Source: Micromonospora sp. WMMD1082 (GTDB lineage: Bacteria; Actinomycetota; Actinomycetes; Mycobacteriales; Micromonosporaceae). From it: 64,000 bases of DNA. The position numbers were made by a program, and so were the translations under genes. Shown piece after piece: positions 16,917-25,662 of this stretch. Position 1 is the first letter of the stretch. The number at the start of each line of letters is the position of its first letter. Location of the stretch: contig NZ_JARUBM010000002.1 in the NCBI RefSeq assembly GCF_029626175.1, forward strand, positions 1,488,001-1,552,000, written 5' to 3'. The notes under the pieces were generated by a model. That model saw nothing but the letters and a program-made list of their open reading frames with translations. It ran no database searches and was not told the DNA's origin.

Positions 16917-18691
16917 CGCTGCTCACCGCCAATTCCTGTAACCGCGATCTGGTGCTCGCTGCCGGAGGCTTGGGATCGAAACGGCACCCTCGATCGGCCC
17001 GCGACCAACAGGCCCTCGCCCCTGCCCGCGGACAGCAGCAGCCGGGCCTCCCCACCGGTCAGGCCGAACGCCTTCGTGACCGCGTCGATGGCCTGCGTGG
17101 ACTGGCGCATCAACACCTGCGTCGCCGCGTTCGACACGACCGTGAGCCCGAAGTTGCTGCCCAGCACATCGGCGGCGTCCTGGGTCACCACCGTCATGCC
17201 CGCGTTGCGTTTGCGGGACTGTTTGGCCATCTGGGACAGGAACCGGGCGCCCTCGCCATCACGCATCAACAGCCATGCCTCGTCAATGACCACGAGCCGC
17301 TTGGTCGGCTGCCCGCCGGTCGCGGTTTGGTCGATGCGACCCCAGATGTGTTTGAGGGTCAGCAGCGTGCCGATGGTGCGCAGCTCGTCTGGCAGGTGCC
17401 GCAACGACCACACCACCAGGTGGCCGTCCGGACGGCTCGTGCTCGGACCGTCGAACAGGTCTTTGAACGTGCCGGACACCCACGGGGCGAGCCGGACCGC
17501 CATCTGCTGCGCGGCCGGATCGGCATCGGCGCTCAGCGTGGCGGCCAGGTCCCGCATCAGCGGTGCCGGCCTGCCCCAGGTCGCCGGGTCGTTGGTGATC
17601 CCGGCCGCCTCGTAGGTGGCGGGAATCGCGCGATCCAACGCGCCCTTCTCGGCGGCAGGGATCGAAAACTCCTGTCCGCCCGAGCCGAGCATCACCTTGA
17701 TGATCGTGTGGACGGCCAACTGCTGGTCGCGGAACGTGGTCAACTCGGTGTCGACCGGTAGGTCGAGCGGGTTGAGCCGGACATCGGGCGCGCCGAGCTG
17801 GATGACGGTGCCGCCGACGTGTGCCGCGAGGGGTGTGTATTCGTCCTCGGGGTCGATCACGGCGACTTCGACTCCCTGGTACATCGACCTGAGCACTTCG
17901 AGCTTGACGAAGTACGACTTGCCCGCCCCCGAGCGGGCGAGCACCACAGAGTTGTGGTTGTCCTGCTTCCACCGGTTCCACATCACCACTCCGTGGGATG
18001 TGGTGTTCACCCCGTACATCACCGCCTGCGTGGACGTGTGCTGGCCGGGGGCGGGTGCGGCGAGGTCACCGGAGGCGAGTGGGAACGCCGCGGCCAGACT
18101 TTCGGTGTCGAAGATGCGCCGCATTCCCAGGCCGTCGACACCGAGGGGCAGGGTGGTGGTGTAGCCGAGGTGGTGGCGGAACGTCGCCGGCTGCAAGTCC
18201 AGCAGCATGGACGCGGCGGCCGACCGGACGCCGGCCGCTGTTTCGTGCAGCTCGTCGAGGCTGCGGCCGTGCACGGTGACGTAGACCGCGCCGTGGTGCA
18301 GCTTCGACGCGCCCCGGGCGACCCGTTCGGCCAGGTCGGCGGCGTCGGTGGCGGCGGCGTCCACCGTCGGATCGGACAGCTTGCCGCGTTCGGCGTCGAT
18401 GCGGCGGGTGGACTCCAGGCGGGCGCGCTGTTTGGTCAGCATCGGCGCGGCGATCGGCGCCGGCACGGGCTCGGTGTGCACGGCGACGGTGACTCGGCCC
18501 GGGTAGGACAGCAACGGGACCAGCCACGCGGGGCCGACCTCGGCCGGGTAGCCGCACACCGCGTAGGTGGCGGCGTAGTCGTCTCCGACCCGCACGTGGG
18601 TCGGGGTGATCTCCAGCGCCGCCGGCGCCGGCACCGGGTCGACCGGGGCCTTCGCGGTGGGGGTGGATCGTTTGCGGGTGAGCAGGCTCAT
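16913..18691 (-). CDS. VirB4-family conjugation ATPase
   Basis: 592 residues. The N-terminal domain (about 30-215) is the VirB4/TraC non-catalytic part. Walker A ARSGAGKS lies at 252-259, IDPEDEY near 280, and Walker B RLVVIDEAWLLM has D470-E471. SQMAKQSRKRNAGMTVVTQD follows, as in VirB4 proteins. The start ATG at 18691 overlaps the upstream stop by 4 bases and has CGGAGAA upstream. It energises pilus or channel assembly at the membrane. Both overlaps show tight coupling within the secretion operon. Confidence 0.92.
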   Translation of the reverse strand: MSLLTRKRSTPTAKAPVDPVPAPAALEITPTHVRVGDDYAATYAVCGYPAEVGPAWLVPLLSYPGRVTVAVHTEPVPAPIAAPMLTKQRARLESTRRIDAERGKLSDPTVDAAATDAADLAERVARGASKLHHGAVYVTVHGRSLDELHETAAGVRSAAASMLLDLQPATFRHHLGYTTTLPLGVDGLGMRRIFDTESLAAAFPLASGDLAAPAPGQHTSTQAVMYGVNTTSHGVVMWNRWKQDNHNSVVLARSGAGKSYFVKLEVLRSMYQGVEVAVIDPEDEYTPLAAHVGGTVIQLGAPDVRLNPLDLPVDTELTTFRDQQLAVHTIIKVMLGSGGQEFSIPAAEKGALDRAIPATYEAAGITNDPATWGRPAPLMRDLAATLSADADPAAQQMAVRLAPWVSGTFKDLFDGPSTSRPDGHLVVWSLRHLPDELRTIGTLLTLKHIWGRIDQTATGGQPTKRLVVIDEAWLLMRDGEGARFLSQMAKQSRKRNAGMTVVTQDAADVLGSNFGLTVVSNAATQVLMRQSTQAIDAVTKAFGLTGGEARLLLSAGRGEGLLVAGRSRVPFRSQASGSEHQIAVTGIGGEQR

Positions 18692-19575
18692 GGCGTTCTC
18701 CGGGTGGTGATCGGGATGCCGGGCACGGCCCTGGGGCCGGGTACCGGCGGCTGGTAGGGGTCGACCGCGCTGGCGAGCGCGGCGGTGACCGCGCCGCCGT
18801 CGAGCGGGTCGGCGGACACGCCGAGGGCGCCGAACGCGCGGACGGTGGCCTCGCGGGTCGGACCGGCAGGGACCACCGCGAGCACTTGGCGGCGCAGCGG
18901 GCTTCGGGTGGCGTCGAGGTCGAGCAGGAACGCGGCGTAGTCGTCGGCCGCCGCCCGCAGCGCCTCGTTGGGCAGCCGGGCGGTGTTGTCCACGACGGCT
19001 TGCGCGTACGGGGTCAGGTCGTGCCGCTGGGCGGCGACCACGATCTGCGCCGGGCCGTTCAACGCGTTGAGCCACTGCCCGTACCCGGCCAGCAGGGCGC
19101 CCTGTTCCTGGCCGGTGCGCAACGCGACGTTGGTGGTGCCGCAGGCGATCACCGATCGGGCCGTGCCGTCCACGGTGAGCGTGCCGTCGGCGGCGATGCT
19201 CGTCGCGGCGGTGCGCAGCGGCGCCGGCACCTTCGGCGGCGCCGCCGTGTCGACCAGTGCGTGCCCGGCACGCACACGGCCCGGGGCTTGCAGCTTCGGC
19301 ACCCGCCGCAGCGCGAACCCGTGGCGAAGCCACACGTCCAGGGGCAGGCCGTCACGGCGGCCGAGCGCCACGAACACAGTGACTCCGGCAACCGGGATCG
19401 CGGCGATCACCCACGCCATGGGTGGCAGCAGCGGCCCGAGGTTGGAGTACAGCAGCCAGCCGGCACCGGCGACGGTGCCGATGATGGCGAGCTGCCGGAA
19501 GGTCAAACCCCAGGCGATCTTGTCCGGGGTTCCGATGTCTGCGGGCACGGAGGCCCGAGGGATGTCGTCGTCCAT
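18688..19575 (-). CDS. PrgI/VirB3-like membrane protein
   Basis: 295 residues. The N-terminus IGTPDKIAWGLTFRQLAII with two membrane helices (about 27-45 and 51-71) and a basic loop GRRDGLPLDVWLRHG matches PrgI-family proteins that take the VirB3 place next to VirB4. The longer C-terminal domain (about 110-295) resembles SCO6880-type extensions and is probably cytoplasmic. It precedes VirB4 with a 4-base overlap. Confidence 0.8.
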   Translation of the reverse strand: MDDDIPRASVPADIGTPDKIAWGLTFRQLAIIGTVAGAGWLLYSNLGPLLPPMAWVIAAIPVAGVTVFVALGRRDGLPLDVWLRHGFALRRVPKLQAPGRVRAGHALVDTAAPPKVPAPLRTAATSIAADGTLTVDGTARSVIACGTTNVALRTGQEQGALLAGYGQWLNALNGPAQIVVAAQRHDLTPYAQAVVDNTARLPNEALRAAADDYAAFLLDLDATRSPLRRQVLAVVPAGPTREATVRAFGALGVSADPLDGGAVTAALASAVDPYQPPVPGPRAVPGIPITTRRTP

Positions 19576-19602
19576 AGTGAAACTCCTTGTCAGCGAGGGA
19601 TG

Positions 19603-20505
19603 TCAGCGGCGGCCGGGGATGCGCATGCGGCGGGTGATCGACTGGATGATCACGGCGCGCAGCACGACTCCGGCGGTGGACATCTGGCCGCCTCGGGTGA
19701 CGTATCGGCCGACCAGCTTCGGGATGCGCACGGTCACCATGAGCAGGCAGGCGGCGATGAACAGGTTGAACACGTCGGTGCTCGCGCCGCCGGGAAGGCC
19801 CAGCAGGATCGGCACGTTGTGCTCCGGGTCGAGCAGCAGGTTCACGCCGGTGGTGAAGAAGATGGCTTGTAGCAGCGGCGTTGCCAGGCACCCCAGTAGC
19901 GAGCGCCACCACAGCCCGGCGGCGGCCTGGGTTTGCGGCAGGGCGTAACACGCCAGCGCGACCGGGGCGATCCCGGCGAGCACGATCAGCGTGGCGATCC
20001 TGGCGAACCAGCCGACGAGCAGCATGTAGAACAGCACGACGATGATCAGCCCGATCACCACCGCGAGCACGGCCGAGGACGGGCTGGTCAACGCGCCGAC
20101 GATGCGGGCCTTGACGAAGTCGATGATCTGCGGACCGGACGCGGTCTGGCCGACCATCGCCACGGTCAACGCGTTGGCTGTCTCGATGCACATCCGGCAC
20201 AGCTCGACGCCGAAGTTCGATGCGACGAACCCGAACACCAGCCGTGGCAGCAGGTCTTTGGCCTGATAGCGGATCTGGAAGGTGCCGTGCGTCATCGCGA
20301 TGGCCCCGGCGGCGATGATCGCCAACACGAAGGCGGCGTTGACGAGCACCATCGACTTTCCCACCAGCAGTTGCACCTGCGGAAAGACGGTGACGTCCGG
20401 CGAAGTGAAGAACGTCGCGGTCAGCAGCGAGACCAGCCCGCCGAGCATGCCCTGGACACGCTCGGCGAGCCACTCGATCAGGCCGTTGTACAGCCAATCG
20501 GTCAT
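19603..20505 (-). CDS. VirB6/TrbL-like channel membrane protein
   Basis: 300 residues with about six hydrophobic segments, including VLVNAAFVLAIIAAGAIAM, AVLAVVIGLIIVVLFYMLL and FNLFIAACLLMVTV. An N-terminal amphipathic region precedes them. The size, hydrophobic pattern and place between pilin and VirB3/VirB4-like genes match the VirB6/TrbL inner-membrane channel component. It starts 8 bases after the pilin gene and ends 27 bases before the PrgI-like gene. Confidence 0.82.
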   Translation of the reverse strand: MTDWLYNGLIEWLAERVQGMLGGLVSLLTATFFTSPDVTVFPQVQLLVGKSMVLVNAAFVLAIIAAGAIAMTHGTFQIRYQAKDLLPRLVFGFVASNFGVELCRMCIETANALTVAMVGQTASGPQIIDFVKARIVGALTSPSSAVLAVVIGLIIVVLFYMLLVGWFARIATLIVLAGIAPVALACYALPQTQAAAGLWWRSLLGCLATPLLQAIFFTTGVNLLLDPEHNVPILLGLPGGASTDVFNLFIAACLLMVTVRIPKLVGRYVTRGGQMSTAGVVLRAVIIQSITRRMRIPGRR

Positions 20506-20513
20506 GACGGCCT

Positions 20514-20819
20514 CTAGCCGCCGAGGATGCCCTGCAAGACTTGCAGGATCACCGGTGCGAGTACGGCCAGGGCGTAACCGGCCAGGGCCGCCTTGAAGTT
20601 GCCCTTGGCCTGTTCTGCCTGGGCCGGGTCACCTCCGGCGGTCATGTACCGCAGGCCACCGATCACGAGGAAAAGCGTGGCGACAGCCGCCAGAATCCCC
20701 ATGATCCACAACTTGAGGCCATCGATGACCTCCGGGATGGTCTTCGCCGCCAGGACATCCGGTGCGGGCGCTGCGGCGAGCATGTCTCCAGCGACGGAGA
20801 CGAGGGTGTGCGTGTGCAT
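20514..20819 (-). CDS. VirB2-like pilin
   Basis: 101 residues. A short N-terminal part is followed by two hydrophobic helices (about 36-57 and 76-99) joined by RYMTAGGDPAQAEQAKGNFK, the typical VirB2/TrbC-like loop. It should assemble the conjugative pilus. The ATG at 20819 has GGAGA six bases upstream. That site lies inside a 9-bp hairpin (20821-20852), which could mask it. An earlier ATG at 20834 is possible. It is the first gene of the secretion operon. Confidence 0.8.
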   Translation of the reverse strand: MHTHTLVSVAGDMLAAAPAPDVLAAKTIPEVIDGLKLWIMGILAAVATLFLVIGGLRYMTAGGDPAQAEQAKGNFKAALAGYALAVLAPVILQVLQGILGG

Positions 20820-21285
20820 GGGCGGTCTCCACATGGGACTCGTGAGACCGCCTCGATGGGGAAACCCCATGACGGGTGCTGGCCGGTGGGGGCGCTCCTC
20901 CCTACGTCGTGTGCGAAGGTCGGTAGTCAGTACGCCGCACCGGTGATCCGGCCAGCCGCCCGAGGGATACTGCGTCCCCACCGAGGCGGGCACGCCATCA
21001 GCGGCATGCACCCGCCCAGACATCCGCTGTCAGCCCGCACGAACTCCCCGCCGACCTGACCCGACCTAACAGCACCTAACGGCGCTGGTAGCACCCTCAC
21101 CGCAGCCGCCGAGCGCCCAGCGGTGACAGGTCCGAGCACGGCCGCGGGGCGTCTGTCAGACTCCAGGGCACTCACCTGCCGTGAGCTGTCCACTACGCTT
21201 GCCGGTCGGCGGGCAGGCAATTGTGGTTCGGTACCGCCGAGCCGGCTCGCCGGAGCGACGAACGCGCAAGAAGGTGATAGCTGCG
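20820..21285. other. Divergent control region of the secretion operon
   Basis: This 466-base region separates the minus-strand secretion operon from a plus-strand XRE-TPR regulator. It holds a hairpin masking the pilin ribosome-binding site (20821-20829 with 20844-20852), a second hairpin ATGGGG-AAA-CCCCAT (20856-20870), three 10-base direct repeats (21052-21081) and scattered CTGTCAG/GTGACAG motifs. No convincing gene lies within it. Confidence 0.6.
21052..21081. repeat. Three 10-bp direct repeats (ACCTRAC)
   Basis: CGACCTGACC, CGACCTAACA and GCACCTAACG follow one another with a period of exactly 10 bases. The core is the reverse complement of the GTYAGGT repeats at 24076-24112 and 13235-13251. 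One repeat per DNA turn suggests cooperative protein binding on one face. Confidence 0.7.
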
Positions 21286-22689
21286 GTGCCGGATCAACGG
21301 AAGGCCCCGAACGATCTGCTGCGGCGGGCGCGGCTGCGGCTGCCCTCGCCGTCCGGGTCGGGGCGGGCGATGTCGCGACAGGAACTCGCCGAGGCGGTCA
21401 ATGCGTGGCTGTTCGCCGATACCGGCCGTGTGTTCCGCCTCGATGAGACCTACATCGGCAAGCTGGAGCGGGGCGAACACCGCTGGCCGAACGAGCGGTA
21501 CCGGGCCGCGTTGCGCGCCGTGCTGGGCGCGACCGACGCGCAACTCGGCTTCCACACCGGGCGCGGCAGCCCGATGCTCATCATCGACACCGCAGCGTCG
21601 GGGCGTGCTGGAGGTGAGCTGCTCGGCGGCGACACCTGGGACGAGGCGAGCGCGGCGGCGTTGGCGGCGTTCCTGGCGCACGAGGATGACCTCGGCCCGG
21701 ATGAGGCGATGCGGCTGTCCCACGAGTGGCGGGTGGTCGATCCGCCGCAGATCGTCGAGCTGCGCTCGGGTCGGCGGGTCGGGCGCCGCCTCGCGGCGAT
21801 GGTGACCGAACGCGCCGACATGCTGCGCCGCATGGACGACTTCCTCGGTGGCGGCGACATGCACGACCTCGTACGCCGCGAGCTGCGGGTCACGGTGGAC
21901 ATGGTGCGCAGCGCCTCCTACACCGAGGCGACCGGCAAACTGCTGCTGGCGGCGGTGGGCGAGCTGTGTCAGCTCGCCGGCTGGGTCGCCAGCGATGCGG
22001 GATTGACCGGGCAAGCCGAGCGGTACTACCTGGGCGGGGTCTCCGCCGCCCACGCCGCGCAGGACAATCCGCTGGCGGCGAACCTGCTCTCATCGCTGGC
22101 CTACCAGAAGGCCAACGTCGCCGACCCACGCGAGGCGGTGCTGCTGGCGTCCAGCGCCTACCACGGCGCGAAGGCCACCGCGACCGCGACCACGCGGGCG
22201 CTTCTGCTGGAGCGGGTGGCGTGGGCCAACGCCCGGTTCGGCGACGCGCAGGCCGCCCTCCGCGCGCTCGGTGAGGTCGAGGACGCGTACGCCAACACCG
22301 ACCCCAGCGCCGATCCGGCATGGGTGTACTGGCTCAACCGCGACGAGATCGACGTGATGGCCGGACGCTGCCTGACCCAACTGCGCCGCCCCGTAGACGC
22401 CATCCCGTTGCTGGCCGCCGCCGTCGACCGGTACGACGACACCCACGCCCGCGAGCTGTCGCTGTACCTGTCATGGCTGGCCGAGGCGCACATCGACGCC
22501 GGACACATCGACGAGGCCGCGCACCTCGCCGCCCGCTGCCTCACGTTGTCCACCGGCGTCACCAGCGCCCGGGGTACCGAACGTGTCCAGCTTCTCCGGC
22601 GGCTGCTCGTGCGGCACCACGGGAACGGGGCCGTCGACGCCTTCGCCGACCAGGCGGCTGCCGTGCTCGGCCCACCAGGAACGGGCTAG
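21286..22689 (+). CDS. XRE-type regulator with TPR-like C-terminus
   Basis: 467 residues from the GTG at 21286, with GAAGG upstream. The DNA-binding domain (about 8-75) has AMSRQELAEAVNAW and YIGKLERGEHRWP. The helical remainder (about 120-465) shows TPR-like repeats (ALLLERVAWANARFGDAQAA, AEAHIDAGHIDEAAHLAARC). It is divergent from the secretion operon and next to a repeat cluster, so it is the best candidate regulator of transfer. The leader and N-terminus closely match the short gene at 22872. Confidence 0.85.
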   Translation: MPDQRKAPNDLLRRARLRLPSPSGSGRAMSRQELAEAVNAWLFADTGRVFRLDETYIGKLERGEHRWPNERYRAALRAVLGATDAQLGFHTGRGSPMLIIDTAASGRAGGELLGGDTWDEASAAALAAFLAHEDDLGPDEAMRLSHEWRVVDPPQIVELRSGRRVGRRLAAMVTERADMLRRMDDFLGGGDMHDLVRRELRVTVDMVRSASYTEATGKLLLAAVGELCQLAGWVASDAGLTGQAERYYLGGVSAAHAAQDNPLAANLLSSLAYQKANVADPREAVLLASSAYHGAKATATATTRALLLERVAWANARFGDAQAALRALGEVEDAYANTDPSADPAWVYWLNRDEIDVMAGRCLTQLRRPVDAIPLLAAAVDRYDDTHARELSLYLSWLAEAHIDAGHIDEAAHLAARCLTLSTGVTSARGTERVQLLRRLLVRHHGNGAVDAFADQAAAVLGPPGTG

Positions 22690-22871
22690 CGGCCGGCGCG
22701 CGGGCCGCCCTCGCCTTGCCCACTTCACCGGGTGCGGCGGCGGCCTCCACCGCGCGGGGCAACCCCTTCGCCGGGGCTCGCACCGTCGGTCACGATTCGC
22801 CTACGCTGGCCGATACGGCGGGGCGGTTGTTGGAGCCGCGCACGCGGGCGAACGGGAAGGCGGTAGCTGTG

Positions 22872-23165
22872 GTGGCCGATGGCGGGCGAGTCGTCCCGAA
22901 CGAGCACCTGCGGCAGGCGCGGCTGCGCTCGGCGTCCGGGTCCGGGCGGGCGATGTCGCGGGCGGACCTGGCCGACGGGGTCAACGCGCAGGTGCTGGCC
23001 GATACCGGGATCGCGGCGCGGGTGGATGCCGCCTACATTGGCCGGTTGGAGCGTGGTCTGTACCGGTGGCCGCACCAGCGGTATCGGGCGGCGTTGCGGG
23101 CGGTGCTGCGCGTGGCGGGCGACGCCGACCTCGGCTTCGCCACGCCCCGTCCGCCAGGCCCCTAG
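22872..23165 (+). CDS. Short XRE protein, DNA-binding domain only
   Basis: 97 residues from the GTG at 22872 (a second GTG three bases earlier is possible), with GAAGG upstream. It aligns with the first 90 residues of the gene at 21286: AMSRADLADGVNAQVLADTG and YIGRLERGLYRWP. It stops right after the DNA-binding domain, without the sensor half. The preceding bases GAAGG-CGGTAGCTGTG-GTG also mirror those of the longer gene, so this looks like a duplicated and truncated copy. It might compete with the full-length protein for sites. Confidence 0.75.
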   Translation: MADGGRVVPNEHLRQARLRSASGSGRAMSRADLADGVNAQVLADTGIAARVDAAYIGRLERGLYRWPHQRYRAALRAVLRVAGDADLGFATPRPPGP

Positions 23166-23241
23166 CTCGGCCGGAAGCGCCCCGCGGGTCGTCGAGCGCC
23201 GGTGATCCCGCTGATACGCGACTGAGTTGTCTGGCCGTGCG

Positions 23242-23991
23242 TCACGCGTTGGCCGTTGGCACGGCGGCCGTGACCCGGCGTGGAACGGCGAGCTGACCCT
23301 GCTTCAGAGCGGCCACGAGCTTGCGTTCGGCGCGCTTGCGCCGCATCCGCACGACCGCGCCGGGTTGGCCGCACTCGGCGGCGATCTGCTCGATCAGCAC
23401 GTCGCCGAGCCTGGTGGCGGCGATCAGCTCGGCCTGGGCCTCGGTGATGATGCCGGCGGCGACGGCGCGGCCGAGGACCAGGTCCGGGTGGCCGTAGGGC
23501 CGGTACGGGGTGCGGGAACCGACCGGCACGTCCGGCGGCAGCTCAAGCAGGTCGTCGCTGCGGCGAGCCTTGACCCCGGCCCGCCACGCCGCCCAGCACA
23601 GCCGCAGCCACACCCGCGGCGCCTGAAGGTCGTCGGTACGCAGCGCGTGCAGGAACGCGGCGAGCAGTTCGGAGTCGATGTCGTCGGCCAGCTTCGCGAA
23701 ACCCTTGGACAGGCGCGCGGCGAGGTGGGTCAGGCCGGGCAGGGCGACGCCGACCGCGCCGACGGTCCACGCCGGACCCCAGTGCTGGGCCTGGTGGGCG
23801 AGCTGACGCCAGATGGCGTCGGATGTGTCGGGGCTCATCGTGCGCGCCCGCAACAGCGTGCGCAGCTCATCGAGGGGGATGTGCCGGTCGGGGAGGCCGG
23901 CGATCGGGCGGCCGTCGAAGGCGAGGGGCGCTGGTTCGCAGACCAGCAGCCGGAAGGCGTCCTCGGCGACGGTGAGGGCGGTACGGCGCAT
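23242..23991 (-). CDS. Sigma-70 region 4-like helical protein
   Basis: 249 residues, largely alpha-helical. The C-terminal segment LIAATRLGDVLIEQIAAECG followed by VVRMRRKRAERKLVAALKQG looks like a sigma-70 region 4 helix-turn-helix, but there is no clear region 2. The N-terminal two thirds are unrecognised. It is transcribed away from the methyltransferase pair, and the shared upstream region contains a strict 10-bp repeat array. It may be a transcription regulator of the element. Confidence 0.6.
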   Translation of the reverse strand: MRRTALTVAEDAFRLLVCEPAPLAFDGRPIAGLPDRHIPLDELRTLLRARTMSPDTSDAIWRQLAHQAQHWGPAWTVGAVGVALPGLTHLAARLSKGFAKLADDIDSELLAAFLHALRTDDLQAPRVWLRLCWAAWRAGVKARRSDDLLELPPDVPVGSRTPYRPYGHPDLVLGRAVAAGIITEAQAELIAATRLGDVLIEQIAAECGQPGAVVRMRRKRAERKLVAALKQGQLAVPRRVTAAVPTANA

Positions 23992-24075
23992 AGCGGCTCC
24001 TGAAGCAGGACTGCCCCACCTGGTGCGGGGCGAAGACCCTCATTGCGCCATCGGGACCTGTCACCACAGCCCGCT

Positions 24076-24144
24076 GTCAGGTTCTGTTAGGTCGGGTTAG
24101 GTCCGGTCAGGTTCGCGGCCTGTCAGGTCCGCCTCCGGTTAGGT
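24076..24144. repeat. GTYAGGT repeat array, 10-bp period
   Basis: GTCAGGT or GTTAGGT occurs at 24076, 24086, 24096 and 24106 with exact 10-base spacing, then at 24122 and 24138. It lies between divergent genes (23242-23991 and 24234-24821). This is consistent with an operator or iteron. Confidence 0.75.
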
Positions 24145-24233
24145 GCTGTCAGCTCGGCGTGCAGTTCGTTTCACCGGTCAGGTCGCGTCTGTGCAGTGTC
24201 AGTACGCCCGCCCCGGTCCGGGGGCCAACGCCC

Positions 24234-24821
24234 ATGACCGAACCCACTCGTCATCCCGCACCGGAAGCCGTCGGCGACATCATCCCCGGCGAGCCGCCGG
24301 TGCCGATCACCGTCTGGCACGCGCCCGCCCCGCAGGCGGGCGACACCATGTCCGTCATGCTCGCCGACCGCCTGGTGCGCAACTTCACCCGGCGGCGCTG
24401 GCTGGTCCTCGACCTGACCAGCGGCGAGCAACTGGCCCGCGCGGTCCGCGCGGCACAGCGCCACCACGCACGGCACACCCCGCAGAATGTGACCGTCGGC
24501 ATCCGCCGGGCGGCGCTGATCGTCACCGGCTGGCCGCTCGGCGACACCGCGCCGGTGCCGTTCCTGGCCGACTGCGCGCAGCGGGTGATGGTCGGCGGCT
24601 GCGTCGCGGTGGTGCTCCAGGCGGCCGAGCTGACCGTCAACCAGGTCCTCATCGCCGCCGCCCGCGCGGCGGGGCTGACCTACCTGCAGCACATCGTGGC
24701 CGCGCACGACCTGACCGCACCGTCCGGGCAGCTCGACGGCGGCACCCACCTTCCCGTGCACAGCGACGTGCTGATCTTTCGCAGCTCGCTGGACGCGTTG
24801 CGGGGGTCCACCGATGGCTGA
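24234..24821 (+). CDS. Hypothetical protein coupled to DNA methyltransferase
   Basis: 195 residues starting MTEPTRHPAPEAVGD. It is rich in beta-strand/helix alternation (RWLVLDLTSGEQLARAVRAA, VGIRRAALIVTGWPL, VMVGGCVAVVLQAAELTVNQ, HSDVLIFRSSLDALR), resembling a Rossmann-like fold and perhaps a degenerate methyltransferase. The glycine-rich cofactor motif and a (D/N/S)PP(Y/F/W) motif are missing. It overlaps the methyltransferase gene by 8 bases, so the two are coupled. A non-catalytic partner subunit is one possibility. Confidence 0.65.
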   Translation: MTEPTRHPAPEAVGDIIPGEPPVPITVWHAPAPQAGDTMSVMLADRLVRNFTRRRWLVLDLTSGEQLARAVRAAQRHHARHTPQNVTVGIRRAALIVTGWPLGDTAPVPFLADCAQRVMVGGCVAVVLQAAELTVNQVLIAAARAAGLTYLQHIVAAHDLTAPSGQLDGGTHLPVHSDVLIFRSSLDALRGSTDG

Positions 24822-25662
24822 GCTGCTGCCGGTCACCTCGGTCTGGCTGACCTGCCAGCGACCGGCCCGTGACCAGCGACGCGGCCGGTACGTGGAGGAA
24901 ACCTCGAAGCATCCGGCGAAGATGCTGCCCGACCTGGCCGCACACGCCATCAAGGCATACACCGCCCCAGGCGACCTCGTGATGGATCCGATGTGCGGGT
25001 CCGGGACGACGATGGTCGAGGCGGTCCGATTGGGCCGCGACGGCATCGGGGTGGACATCGAACCCAAGTTCACCGCCCTCGCGCACGCGAACCTCGCCCT
25101 GGCCGCCACGCATGGGTGCACCGCGTGGGGGCAGGTCGCCTGCGGTGATGCCCGCGACGTGGCCTCGCTGCTGCCGGCCAGCTCGCACGGCAAGGTGTCG
25201 CTGGTGCTCACCTCGCCGCCGTACGGGCGGCGCACCCACGGTCTGGTCCGCACCAAACCGGGCGAGCGGGTCCACAAACGCGACCACGTCTACGGCGACC
25301 GGGGCGCCGGTAACCTGGCCTACGTCGGTTGGGAGCGGCTGCTGGACGGGTGGCGGCGGATCGTGGCCGGCTGTATGGAGATGCTGCGCCCCGGCGGCAC
25401 CTTCGTGTTCACCGGCCGCCCGGTCCGCCGTACCCCGGACGACCTGATCGACCTGCCCGGCGAGCTGTTCACCGTGGCGTTGTCGGTGGGGTTGGAGCCG
25501 GTGGAGCGGTGCGTGGCCATGCTCGCCGCCGTCCGCGACGGGCAGCTCATCCACCGGGCCAACATGTTCGGGCTCATGGCGGTGCGCAAGGCGCGGGCCG
25601 ACGGCATCCCGGTCGCGCTCGTCGCGCATGAGGACGTGTACGTGCTGCGCCGGCCGCGCTGA
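24814..25662 (+). CDS. DNA methyltransferase (N4-cytosine/N6-adenine type)
   Basis: 282 residues. The SAM-binding motif DPMCGSGTT lies at 58-66 and the catalytic TSPPYG at 133-138. The motif order fits the beta-class DNA amino-methyltransferases. GVDIEPKF and PGGTFVFTGRP are further supporting segments. No restriction endonuclease gene is adjacent, so it is an orphan enzyme that may protect the element on transfer or mark its DNA. The target sequence cannot be read from the protein. Confidence 0.85.
   Translation: MAELLPVTSVWLTCQRPARDQRRGRYVEETSKHPAKMLPDLAAHAIKAYTAPGDLVMDPMCGSGTTMVEAVRLGRDGIGVDIEPKFTALAHANLALAATHGCTAWGQVACGDARDVASLLPASSHGKVSLVLTSPPYGRRTHGLVRTKPGERVHKRDHVYGDRGAGNLAYVGWERLLDGWRRIVAGCMEMLRPGGTFVFTGRPVRRTPDDLIDLPGELFTVALSVGLEPVERCVAMLAAVRDGQLIHRANMFGLMAVRKARADGIPVALVAHEDVYVLRRPR

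Noticed and set aside
15036..17615. Plus-strand open frame of 859 codons
   Set aside because: It is antisense to the coupling ATPase and VirB4 genes, which have clear motifs; its residue composition is that of a GC-rich shadow frame.
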